Shown here: positions 7,140 through 14,558 of the stretch, one piece after another
Numbering within the stretch: position 1 is the stretch's first letter
How the letters are laid out: each line of letters begins with the position of its first letter
Assembly (NCBI GenBank): GCA_016179715.1
Contig: JACPCQ010000058.1
Location: forward strand, 1 to 21,976
Source: Parcubacteria group bacterium
GTDB lineage: Bacteria > Patescibacteriota > Minisyncoccia > JACPCQ01
Direction of reading: 5' to 3'
DNA length: 21,976 bases
Position numbers and translations under genes: made by a program
The notes under the pieces: generated by a model
The model's database searches: none
What the model was told of the DNA's origin: nothing
What the model saw: only the letters and a program-made list of their open reading frames with translations

Positions 7140-8533
7140 AACTCTACAACTCGCTTACCCGTAAAAAAGAACTCTTCCGCCCCATCAAAAAACGCTTGGT
7201 GGGGCTCTATACCTGCGGGCCAACCGTGTACCAATACGCACATGTTGGAAACCTGCGCACGTATCTGTTTGCCGACATACTGAAACGCGCGCTCCTGATA
7301 AACAGATATCGCGTCAAGCACGTTATGAATATTACTGATGTCGGACACCTCACCTCCGATGCAGACACCGGTAAAGACAAGGTGGCGCAAGAAGCCAAAA
7401 GACAGCGAAAGAGCGCCTGGGATATTGCGCGGTTTTATGAGCATGCGTTTAAAAAAGACCTTGAGCGCCTGAACATCATCCCCCCATCTGTCTGGGCTCG
7501 AGCAACAGACCATATTCAGGAACAAATAAAGCTTATCCGACAGCTTGAGCGAAAGGGGTTTACCTACCGCACCAGTGACGGAATCTATTTTGATACGACA
7601 AGGTTTGCGCATTACGCCTCCTTCGGCAGAAATAATCTTAAAGGCATCCGGGCGGGAAGCCGCGTTGCGCGGGGAGAAAAGCTCCACGCGACGGATTTTG
7701 CCCTTTGGAAATTCTCGCCCAAAAAAGCACGCCGCGATATGGAATGGTCTTCCCCGTGGGGCATGGGATTCCCGGGATGGCACATAGAGTGTTCAAGCAT
7801 GAGTATGAAATATCTCGGAAAACATTTTGATATTCATACCGGCGGCATTGACCATATCGCAATCCACCACACCAACGAAATTGCGCAATCAGAAGCTGCC
7901 ACCGGAATCACTTTCGTAAACGTCTGGGTGCATGGAAATTTTCTCCGACTGGGAAAAGCACGGATGGGAAAATCAGAAAAAAATTTTATCACACTGGAAA
8001 CACTGATTGAGCACGGATTTGACGCACTTGATTTCCGGTATCTTGCGCTTACCGCCCACTATCGTTCCCCTATGGCTTTTACATTTCAGGCGCTAAAAGC
8101 AGCGCGTACTGCGCGTCTTCGTCTGCTTGAACACATACGTTCGGCAATAAAAACAAAAAGACGCCCCAGAGTAACACGTCCCCTCTCTCCTTCGCTCTAC
8201 GCGAAGTCCGCATTCCTTAGAGAGATAAACAACGACCTTAATGTGCCGCGTGCTCTTGCTGTCGCGCGAAAGCACATTGAGAAGACTGCGCACACTTCCC
8301 GGAATACAGCTGCCAGCATTGCGTGGTTTGACCAGATACTCGGGCTGCGGTTGTTGGAATCGGCATATCTCACCCCTTCGCTCCCTGCAGCAATACAAAA
8401 ACTCATGCAAGAACGCGAGGCGCTTCGTAAATCAAAAGAATGGGAATCTGCCGACAAAATCCGTGAAGTCATCAAAAAACAAGGCTGGGAGCTTGAAGAC
8501 ACGGCCTCGGGAACAAAGCTTAAGAAACGTTAG
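7130..8533 (+). CDS. cysS: Cysteinyl-tRNA synthetase
   Basis: A 467-residue class-I synthetase that charges tRNA-Cys. The start at 7130 gives MALKLYNSLTRKKE, the expected N-terminus, and overlaps the corA stop by ten bases. Zinc ligands are visible as Cys29 (YTCGPTVY), Cys221 (GWHIECSSM), and His and Glu in IHHTNE (245-250). The HIGH motif is HVGN (38-41). The KMSKS loop reads RMGKS (278-282), a mild variant that keeps the catalytic Lys and final Ser. The C-terminus GWELEDTASGTKLKKR is where CysRS normally ends, so the gene is full length. Its TAG stop is the first three bases of the inverted repeat at 8531. Confidence 0.96.
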   Translation: MALKLYNSLTRKKELFRPIKKRLVGLYTCGPTVYQYAHVGNLRTYLFADILKRALLINRYRVKHVMNITDVGHLTSDADTGKDKVAQEAKRQRKSAWDIARFYEHAFKKDLERLNIIPPSVWARATDHIQEQIKLIRQLERKGFTYRTSDGIYFDTTRFAHYASFGRNNLKGIRAGSRVARGEKLHATDFALWKFSPKKARRDMEWSSPWGMGFPGWHIECSSMSMKYLGKHFDIHTGGIDHIAIHHTNEIAQSEAATGITFVNVWVHGNFLRLGKARMGKSEKNFITLETLIEHGFDALDFRYLALTAHYRSPMAFTFQALKAARTARLRLLEHIRSAIKTKRRPRVTRPLSPSLYAKSAFLREINNDLNVPRALAVARKHIEKTAHTSRNTAASIAWFDQILGLRLLESAYLTPSLPAAIQKLMQEREALRKSKEWESADKIREVIKKQGWELEDTASGTKLKKR

Positions 8534-8647
8534 AACCTATCTCAAAAATCATTTCTGCTGCTATCGCAAAACTTCGGCTGCGACTTGTCAAAAAAATCTC
8601 GCAAGATACGCTGTATATTACTCGTTTTTTTTTTGAGATAGGTTCTA
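8531..8647. mobile_element. 117-bp element with 18-bp perfect terminal inverted repeats (MITE-like)
   Basis: TAGAACCTATCTCAAAAA at 8531-8548 is repeated exactly inverted at 8630-8647. The outermost TA on each side can be read as a duplicated TA target, leaving 16-bp repeats. The 81-bp interior has no coding capacity and contains a small TCGCA/TGCGA hairpin and a run of ten T beside the right arm. Size, repeats and lack of a gene fit a MITE mobilised by a transposase elsewhere. TA duplications are known for IS630/Tc1 and some IS5-group elements; the family here is not identified. It could also fold as a long stem and affect cysS-dnaB read-through. Confidence 0.6.
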
Positions 8648-8704
8648 GTATTCACGCTCCCCGTCCTGTACACACGTTATGCAAAAGTATTGCCTCCATT
8701 CTTC

Positions 8705-8734
8705 TTGAGGTCTTCCTTTCCTTTTTGCTATAGT
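8705..8734 (+). promoter_or_regulatory. Candidate dnaB promoter, leaderless arrangement
   Basis: TTGAGG (8705-8710), 18 bases, TATAGT (8729-8734). The -10 ends six bases before the ATG at 8741 and supports that start over the upstream in-frame ATG at 8690. Confidence 0.5.
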
Positions 8735-8740
8735 GCTCTT

Positions 8741-11455
8741 ATGCCAATAAACCGCCCTTTTTCCGACAACGACAGAGATGCGAAGGAGGTTCAGAACACG
8801 CAGAGGGGCCCGCTCGCCGCGGTCCGTATGCCTCCACAGCACACCGAAGCGGAGATTTCGGTATTGGGAGCTATTCTACTTGACCCGCAAGCGATTATCC
8901 GCGTGGCAGACACCCTTGAACCAACCGACTTTTACCGCCAACAACATCAGCTTATTTACGAGGTAGGAATTGAGCTTTTTTCAAGAGGAGAACCCATTGA
9001 TATTCTCTCACTTTCTGCGCGTCTTGAAGAGAAGGGAAAATTAGAAATGGCCGGCGGCAAAAGTTATCTTGCCGAACTCATTAACACCGTTCCTACCGCC
9101 GCTAACGCCGCATATTACGCCGCGCTCGTTCGCAAGAAGAAGATTTTACGCGATCTCATAGAAGCATCGGGTGTAATCGGAGAACTTGCTTTCAAAGAAA
9201 AAGAAGATATTGAACAATTGTTAGATTCCGCAGAACAGACAATTTTCCGCATTTCACAGCGTTCTATGCGCCAGAACTTTACCAAAGTAACCCGCGCGCT
9301 TGAAGAAGCGTGGGAACGTCTTGACCGATTGCACAAAGGAGATAATATTCTGGCAGGTGTCCCCACCGGATTTACCCACCTCGATGATTTACTTGCCGGA
9401 CTGCACTCTTCGGACTTAATCGTTCTTGCCGCACGTCCGTCGCTCGGAAAAACCTCACTTGCGCTTGATATCGCGCGAAATGCTGCGGTTACGCACAATA
9501 TCCCTGTGGGAGTATTCTCACTAGAAATGTCCACACAGCAAGTGGTAGACCGCTTGCTTGCCGCAGAGGCGCACGTGAACCTTTGGAGACTCCGTACCGG
9601 GAAACTCTCAACACAAGGAGATGACTTTCTGCGCATACGGGATGCCCTGGAGCGCCTTTCCAAGGCGCCGATCTTTATTGACGATGCTGTTTCAAACACC
9701 GCTCTGCAAATGCGCGCCATGGCACGCCGGCTGCAGGCGGAGCACGGGCTCGGTCTGGTCATTGTAGATTATCTGCAAATTATGCAGCCCGGTACCCACT
9801 CCGACAATATGGTGCAGCAAATTACCGAAATTTCCCGTTCGCTCAAGGGGCTTGCCCGAGAACTTAACGTGCCGGTACTCGCACTCTCGCAGCTTTCACG
9901 CGCCGTAGAGCAAAGAGGAGGAGTTCCCCGCCTTTCGGACCTGCGCGATTCGGGGTGTCTTACCGGGGATACAATCATCGTTGACGCAAAAAGCGGCGTT
10001 CCCCACACTATCCGCGAACTTGCAGGGAGAAGCCGGCAGTGCCCGCTCTTCGTACATGCGAAAAACACCGCGTACGCCATTCAAGACTACACAATGACCA
10101 AGGTCTTTTACTCGGGAAAGAAACAGGTGTACCGCCTCACAACCCAAAGCGGCAGAAGTATTAAAGCCTCCGCAAACCATCCTTTCCTTACTCTCAACGG
10201 TTGGTGCCGCCTTGACACCTTGGTCCCCGGAAAACACATCGCCATTCCGCGCACGCTCCCGATCAAGCACCCGTCAAATCCGCGCCAAAAAGACGAGCTT
10301 GTCCTTTTGGCGCACCTTATCGGGGACGGCTGCATACTTCCGAAGCAGCCCTACCACTATACAAGCGCGTCAAAAACAAATCTTAAAACGGTCACGAGCG
10401 CAGCACGCGCGCTGTTCAGCATCCGCGCGAAAAGAGTACGGCAAGAGAATTGGTATCATCTGTATTTACCAAGCCCCTTCCCTCTGGCGCGCGGCAGGAG
10501 GCATCCCATCACCGTGTGGTTTGAAGACCTCGGCATAGAGCGGGTACGATCGTACGAAAAGCGGATTCCGAACAGTGTCATGGAATGCGATGAGGCGCTG
10601 ATCGCCCTCTTTTTGTCTCATTTGTGGGCAACGGACGGTAATCTTAGCTGGAAAATGTTGCGCGGCCGAAAGCCCGCAGGAGCGATTTACTATGCGTCTT
10701 CAAGCAAGGTGCTGGCCGGACAAGTACAGCATCTTCTGCTCCGCCTCGGCATCCAAAGCGCCGTACGAACATCTCCCTCGTCGCAAGGATATCGCCCCAT
10801 GTATCATACGATTGTTGAGGGTGCGCCGAATCAATTGGTATTCTTGAGAAAGATAGGCATCGCTGATGAGCGCGCAGCTATTATCCCAAAACTCATAAGT
10901 GCGCTTGAGGAGATCGTCCCCAACACCAATACTGACAGCATTCCCCGAGAAGCGTGGCATCTCGTCGTCACGCCCGCAAAGGAGCGGCTCGGTTTCGGAT
11001 GGCGCGATGTCCAGCAAGGGCTTGGTAATTCCTACAATGGCAGCGCGCTCATGGCCACAGGCATTAGCAGAAGCCGTATGTTGGTTATCGGGCAATTGCT
11101 CGAATCAAAGGAATGTACCGAACTTGCGACATCCGATATCCTTTGGGATAAAGTGCTGGCTATTGAACCTCTCGGTATTGAGGACGTGTATGACGCCACG
11201 GTACCCGGAGTGCATAATTTTGTCGCAAACGACATCCTCGTACATAACTCAATTGAACAGGACGCGGACGTGGTGATGTTTATTTATCGGGAAGACAAGT
11301 ATAAAGAAAACACGCAGCGAAAAAACCAAGCCGATATCCTTGTCGCAAAACACCGCAATGGTCCTTTGGGAAAGGTCTCGCTCTACTTCCATCAAGACAG
11401 ATGCGGTTTCTCAACTATAGACTCCGCAGGAGGATATGAAGCGCTGGAGTTTTGA
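8741..11455 (+). CDS. dnaB: Replicative DNA helicase DnaB interrupted by an intein
   Basis: A 904-codon reading frame made of a 473-residue DnaB plus a 431-residue intein. The N-terminal domain (about 30-135) has PPQHTEAEISVLGAILLDP. The RecA-like domain has the Walker A region ARPSLGKTS (231-239), SLEMS, and IVDYLQIM as Walker B. The host protein is cut after GVPRLSDLRDSG and resumes with SIEQDADVVMFIYRED, the conserved H4 region, so splicing is essential for function. The first domain and the C-terminus (GGYEALEF) are otherwise normal. DnaB is the hexameric fork helicase. recR follows after 21 bases and a DUF167 gene after that, suggesting an operon. The Walker A insertion site used by some other DnaB inteins is empty. 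Confidence 0.96.
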   Translation: MPINRPFSDNDRDAKEVQNTQRGPLAAVRMPPQHTEAEISVLGAILLDPQAIIRVADTLEPTDFYRQQHQLIYEVGIELFSRGEPIDILSLSARLEEKGKLEMAGGKSYLAELINTVPTAANAAYYAALVRKKKILRDLIEASGVIGELAFKEKEDIEQLLDSAEQTIFRISQRSMRQNFTKVTRALEEAWERLDRLHKGDNILAGVPTGFTHLDDLLAGLHSSDLIVLAARPSLGKTSLALDIARNAAVTHNIPVGVFSLEMSTQQVVDRLLAAEAHVNLWRLRTGKLSTQGDDFLRIRDALERLSKAPIFIDDAVSNTALQMRAMARRLQAEHGLGLVIVDYLQIMQPGTHSDNMVQQITEISRSLKGLARELNVPVLALSQLSRAVEQRGGVPRLSDLRDSGCLTGDTIIVDAKSGVPHTIRELAGRSRQCPLFVHAKNTAYAIQDYTMTKVFYSGKKQVYRLTTQSGRSIKASANHPFLTLNGWCRLDTLVPGKHIAIPRTLPIKHPSNPRQKDELVLLAHLIGDGCILPKQPYHYTSASKTNLKTVTSAARALFSIRAKRVRQENWYHLYLPSPFPLARGRRHPITVWFEDLGIERVRSYEKRIPNSVMECDEALIALFLSHLWATDGNLSWKMLRGRKPAGAIYYASSSKVLAGQVQHLLLRLGIQSAVRTSPSSQGYRPMYHTIVEGAPNQLVFLRKIGIADERAAIIPKLISALEEIVPNTNTDSIPREAWHLVVTPAKERLGFGWRDVQQGLGNSYNGSALMATGISRSRMLVIGQLLESKECTELATSDILWDKVLAIEPLGIEDVYDATVPGVHNFVANDILVHNSIEQDADVVMFIYREDKYKENTQRKNQADILVAKHRNGPLGKVSLYFHQDRCGFSTIDSAGGYEALEF
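9956..11248 (+). other. DnaB intein with LAGLIDADG homing endonuclease
   Basis: A 431-residue in-frame intein at residues 406-836 of the DnaB precursor. Block A is CLTGDTIIV with Cys1 as nucleophile. Block B is SIKASANHPF with His75. Block F is VYDATVPGVHNFVANDILVHN (last residues His430-Asn431), followed by Ser +1 of the extein. The central part has two LAGLIDADG-type motifs, LAHLIGDG (118-125) and LSHLWATDG (220-228), with Asp124 and Asp227 as expected catalytic acids. Splicing residues and both acids are present, so the element looks active for splicing and possibly for homing. The insertion lies at the conserved DLR(E/D)SG / SIEQDADVV site. Confidence 0.95.
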
Positions 11456-11476
11456 TGCGTTTTACCCCTTTAAAGC

Positions 11477-12085
11477 ATGTCTGATAAGTCTCTCGCGCAA
11501 CAATTAAGCGAAGGTTTTCAAGAGCTTCCCGGTGTCGGACCAAGGCAGGCACAACGGTTTGTTTATGCTTTATTAGAGAAAGAAGAATCGTTTCTCAAGA
11601 ATTTTGCCGCACTCATAACTGCGCTCCCCGGACAGATAAAACGCTGTGAGCAATGCTTTTGGGCCTTTGAAGGGAGAACGCGGCTTTGTCAGTTTTGCGG
11701 TGACCCGCAGCGCGATGCGCACAAACTTCTCATAGTAGAAAGAGATACGGATGTAACAAACATTGAACGTGCGACGGGATATTCCGGAAAATACTTTGTG
11801 CTAGGCGGTTCTGTTTCGCCCACGCGCACTGACCCGCAAAAGGAGCTCCGGCTCAAAGAGCTTTATCATGCCGTCTCCACTCGTCCTATCGGCGAACTCA
11901 TCCTCGCGCTAAGCGCGACAAGCGAGGGTGAAACTACCGGAATTTACATTGAGCGCATTATGGATAAATTGCAAAAGAAACAACAATTCCGGATTACGCG
12001 TCTCGGCCGCGGCCTCTCCAGCGGAGCAGAACTGGAATACAGCGACGGTGACACCCTTAAACACGCTTTTGCGAACCGCGCCTGA
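11477..12085 (+). CDS. recR: Recombination protein RecR
   Basis: A 202-residue protein of normal RecR length. The N-terminal helix-hairpin-helix is ELPGVGPRQAQRFVYALL. The four-cysteine zinc finger is CEQCFWAFEGRTRLCQFC. The Toprim domain follows (LLIVERDTDVTNIERA, then GKYFVLGGSVSPTR). The C-terminal Walker-B-like part is RLGRGLSSGAELEYSDGDTL. RecR loads RecA at gaps together with RecO and RecF. It lies 21 bases after dnaB in the same direction, with no Shine-Dalgarno sequence before its ATG, and is probably co-transcribed with dnaB. Confidence 0.94.
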   Translation: MSDKSLAQQLSEGFQELPGVGPRQAQRFVYALLEKEESFLKNFAALITALPGQIKRCEQCFWAFEGRTRLCQFCGDPQRDAHKLLIVERDTDVTNIERATGYSGKYFVLGGSVSPTRTDPQKELRLKELYHAVSTRPIGELILALSATSEGETTGIYIERIMDKLQKKQQFRITRLGRGLSSGAELEYSDGDTLKHAFANRA

Positions 12086-12153
12086 TTGTGCGGAGCTGGT
12101 TACTGGTTCTGGCAAAGCAGTAGAGGAAGCAGTTTATTTTCCTGTCTGAAGAC

Positions 12154-12390
12154 ATGCATGTGATTATCTACGCAAAACCCGGCGCCAAAGAAGCGCGTGT
12201 AGAAGAGGTTGTTCCTCAAAAGACATATCGTATCTGGATTGACGCTCCCGCAAAAGAAGACGCCGCAAATTACCGCTTGATTGAACTGCTTGCGCGTCAC
12301 CTCGGGCTCCCGAAATCGTGTCTCTCTATTGTCCGTGGCAGTAAACGCAAAACAAAACATATCAAGATAAACTGTCAGCTAAAAAATTAA
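12154..12390 (+). CDS. DUF167 (YggU) family protein
   Basis: A 78-residue protein matching the DUF167/YggU family: MHVIIYAKPGAKEARVEE for the first strands, then WIDAPAKEDAANYRLIELLARHLGLPKSCLSIVRGSKRKTKHIKI, the usual helix and last strand. The family's function is not established. It lies 68 bases after recR and is the last gene before the bidirectional terminator, so it probably ends the dnaB-recR unit. No Shine-Dalgarno sequence is visible. Confidence 0.85.
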   Translation: MHVIIYAKPGAKEARVEEVVPQKTYRIWIDAPAKEDAANYRLIELLARHLGLPKSCLSIVRGSKRKTKHIKINCQLKN

Positions 12391-12448
12391 CCGCGCCACT
12401 CACCGGGGAAATCCACAGGAAAATATTTTCAGCAAAAGTCAGAGAGAA

Positions 12449-12486
12449 AACAAAAACATCGGCGCAGTTACGCCGATGTTTTTGTT
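12449..12486. terminator. Bidirectional rho-independent terminator between DUF167 gene and rplU
   Basis: AACAAAAACATCGGCG (12449-12464) pairs perfectly with CGCCGATGTTTTTGTT (12471-12486) around a six-base loop: a 16-bp stem with T-rich tails on both strands. It serves two convergent units. The stop codon of rplU (12468-12470) lies inside the loop and its last six codons form one arm. Confidence 0.88.
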
Positions 12487-12845
12487 GATATCTTTCCATT
12501 TGCGATTGAACTCACGCGTATCTTTGTATAAGACTGCCGGTGTCCTTTCTTTTTTCGATAGCGTGTCTTGGAGTGGAAGCGAATAATAAGGACTTTTTTA
12601 CCTCTTCCCTCACCCAGACGCTCCGCGCCCACTTTGACATCATCCAAATACGGCGTTCCCACACGGGTGTTCTTTCCGTCACTCCACAGCAGCACCTTGG
12701 AAAACACTGCGGCTTCGCTAGGTTTTGCAAGCTTTTCCACGCGCAATTCACTTCCCTCCTGCACGAAATACTGTTTTCCGCCGGTTTCCACAACGGCAAA
12801 TACTGTTTGCTTCTGTTTTTGGGCTTGTGTTGTCATTGTTATCAT
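12468..12845 (-). CDS. rplU: Ribosomal protein bL21
   Basis: A 125-residue protein with the bL21 core FAVVETGGKQYFVQEGSELRVEKL, the middle strands KVLLWSD.KNTRVGTPYLDD, and the RNA-binding RFHSKTRYRKKKGHRQSYTKIRVSSI. bL21 binds 23S rRNA early in 50S assembly. Two starts are possible, ATG 12845 and ATG 12836. The first is preferred because TATAAT ends nine bases upstream; the conserved part begins about ten residues later either way. The C-terminal tail KISTKTSA is encoded by the terminator stem. The gene is alone on the minus strand, away from its usual partner rpmA, and is divergent from rel. Confidence 0.93.
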   Translation of the reverse strand: MITMTTQAQKQKQTVFAVVETGGKQYFVQEGSELRVEKLAKPSEAAVFSKVLLWSDGKNTRVGTPYLDDVKVGAERLGEGRGKKVLIIRFHSKTRYRKKKGHRQSYTKIRVSSIANGKISTKTSA

Positions 12846-12854
12846 GCAGACCTC

Positions 12855-12882
12855 ATTATACCGATATGTATATGTTTTGCAA
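12855..12882 (-). promoter_or_regulatory. rplU promoter
   Basis: On the minus strand TTGCAA (12877-12882), 16 bases, TATAAT (12855-12860, perfect consensus). The predicted transcript begins within about three bases of the ATG at 12845. GAGG follows the -10 but would lie at or before the transcript start. Confidence 0.7.
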
Positions 12883-12950
12883 TGGCTTATCCGCCTGCTC
12901 TTGCCGCCGTCCTGCTGTCCAAACCCCATCATATGAACCAGGACACTTAG

Positions 12951-12979
12951 TTGAAAAAGGTCTATTATTATTATACAAT
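12951..12979 (+). promoter_or_regulatory. rel promoter, leaderless arrangement
   Basis: TTGAAA (12951-12956), 17 bases, TACAAT (12974-12979). The -10 ends eight bases before the ATG at 12988. It lies back to back with the rplU promoter, about 70 bases apart. Confidence 0.68.
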
Positions 12980-12987
12980 ACCCCTGC

Positions 12988-14463
12988 ATGGAAGGCCAAT
13001 TTGAGGAAAAACTCCTCTCATCCCTCCGCACAGAGATGAAAACAGGCAGATACGCCCCCGCGGATATTGCGCTTGTTGAACGCGCGTTCGTTTTTGCCGC
13101 AGAAGCACACAGCGGGCAAAAAAGGATGTCGGGAGAGCCATACATCATCCATCCGGTTTCAACAGCATACCGGCTGGCACATATGCGCCTTGACGCCGAG
13201 ACCATTTCGGGAGCCTTGCTGCATGACGTGTGTGAAGACACTCATGTCTCACCAAAAGATATCCGAAAGGTTCTGGGAGAACGTATCGCCTTTTTGGTTG
13301 AGGGCATCACAAAGCTGGACCAAGTTCGCTATCGAGAAACCGAACGGGATGCAGAAAATCTGCGCAAGATGTTCCTTGCGGTTGCAAAGGATATTCGCAT
13401 CGTACTTATCAAGCTCGCCGATCGTTTCCACAACATGGAAACATTGCACTATGTCGCACCGGAAAAAAGAAAGCGGATTGCCATGGAAACGCTGGAGATA
13501 TACGCGCCCCTTGCCTACCGCCTGGGTATCGGAGAATTGAAAGGACAACTTGAAGACCTTGCCTTTCCTTACGCATATCCGCAGGAACACCATTGGCTGA
13601 TGCGGCACATTAAAGATACTCTTGAAGAACGCCGGGCTTATGCCGCGCGCCTTATACCAAAAATACAAAGAGAACTTGAGTGCGAAAAATTATATCCCAA
13701 AAACATCCATGCGCGGGCAAAACATCACTATTCATTGTATAGGAAACTCGTGATGCGCAACGAAGATATCCGCAATATTCATGACCTTATCGCGCTGCGC
13801 ATCATTGTCGGAACCGTTGAGGAGTGTTATCGAGCGCTGGGCATCATTCATAAATTCTGGCCTCCCCTGCCCGGACGCATCAAAGATTATATCGCAACCC
13901 CCAAACCAAACGGCTACCAATCACTGCACACCACCGTTTTCGGCCCGGAGAAAAAAATAACCGAAATACAAATCCGCACCCCCTCAATGCATGAGGAAGC
14001 AGAAAACGGAATCGCCGCACATTGGGCATATACAGAACTAAAAAATAATCCGGCAACCGCAGTCGTAAAGGGTCTTCCCCATGCAAAAAATCTCGCGTGG
14101 GTATCGCAGCTGCGCGAGTGGCAAAAAGAATTCCAAAATCCGGAAGATTTTTTGGAATCGCTAAAGATAGACTTCTTCAAGGACCGCATTTTCGTTTTTA
14201 CTCCGAAAGGCGAGGTGTTAGACCTTCCTGAAGGTTCAACGCCCATTGATTTTGCCTACCAGATACACTCACAGGTCGGCGACACTGCGGTGGGAGCAAG
14301 AGTAAACGGACGGATGGTGACGCTTAGCCACGAGTTGAAAAATGTTGATGTCGTGGAAATCCTCACGCAAAAAAACAAAAAACCGAGTCAAGGCTGGCTT
14401 AAGTTCGTAAAAACGGCCTCCGCAAAGAAAAAAATACTCTCTGTGCTTCGTCAAAAAAAATAA
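12988..14463 (+). CDS. rel: Short bifunctional RelA/SpoT homologue ((p)ppGpp synthase/hydrolase)
   Basis: A 491-residue RSH protein for (p)ppGpp turnover. The HD hydrolase domain (about 30-190) has HSGQKRMSGEPYIIHP, LLHDVCED (His79, Asp80, Glu83, Asp84) and LADRFHNMET (Asp145), all intact. The synthetase domain (about 235-350) has RAKHHYSLYRK, DLIALRIIV, KDYIATPKPNGYQSLHT and EIQIRTPSMHEEAENGIAAHW. The TGS domain (399-460) reads FVFTPKGEVLDLPEGSTPIDFAY. The protein stops after GWLKFVKTASAKKKI, so the helical, zinc-finger and ACT regions of full-length enzymes (about 730 residues) are absent. Those regions carry ribosome and autoregulation contacts, so sensing may differ. Both catalytic centres look functional. 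Confidence 0.94.
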   Translation: MEGQFEEKLLSSLRTEMKTGRYAPADIALVERAFVFAAEAHSGQKRMSGEPYIIHPVSTAYRLAHMRLDAETISGALLHDVCEDTHVSPKDIRKVLGERIAFLVEGITKLDQVRYRETERDAENLRKMFLAVAKDIRIVLIKLADRFHNMETLHYVAPEKRKRIAMETLEIYAPLAYRLGIGELKGQLEDLAFPYAYPQEHHWLMRHIKDTLEERRAYAARLIPKIQRELECEKLYPKNIHARAKHHYSLYRKLVMRNEDIRNIHDLIALRIIVGTVEECYRALGIIHKFWPPLPGRIKDYIATPKPNGYQSLHTTVFGPEKKITEIQIRTPSMHEEAENGIAAHWAYTELKNNPATAVVKGLPHAKNLAWVSQLREWQKEFQNPEDFLESLKIDFFKDRIFVFTPKGEVLDLPEGSTPIDFAYQIHSQVGDTAVGARVNGRMVTLSHELKNVDVVEILTQKNKKPSQGWLKFVKTASAKKKILSVLRQKK

Positions 14464-14558
14464 TTTGATTTCGTCCGCAAAAATTCCCCGCGGTCTTGCA
14501 GCGAGGTAACAATAAACTTCATTTGCCGCCCGCGGCTCCGGAGATCGCGCGTTTTCGC

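Noticed and set aside
8531..8647. Reading the inverted repeat as a simple cysS terminator
   Set aside because: The loop is 81 bases and the T-run lies inside the base of the stem, unlike a rho-independent terminator; TA flanks fit a mobile element better.
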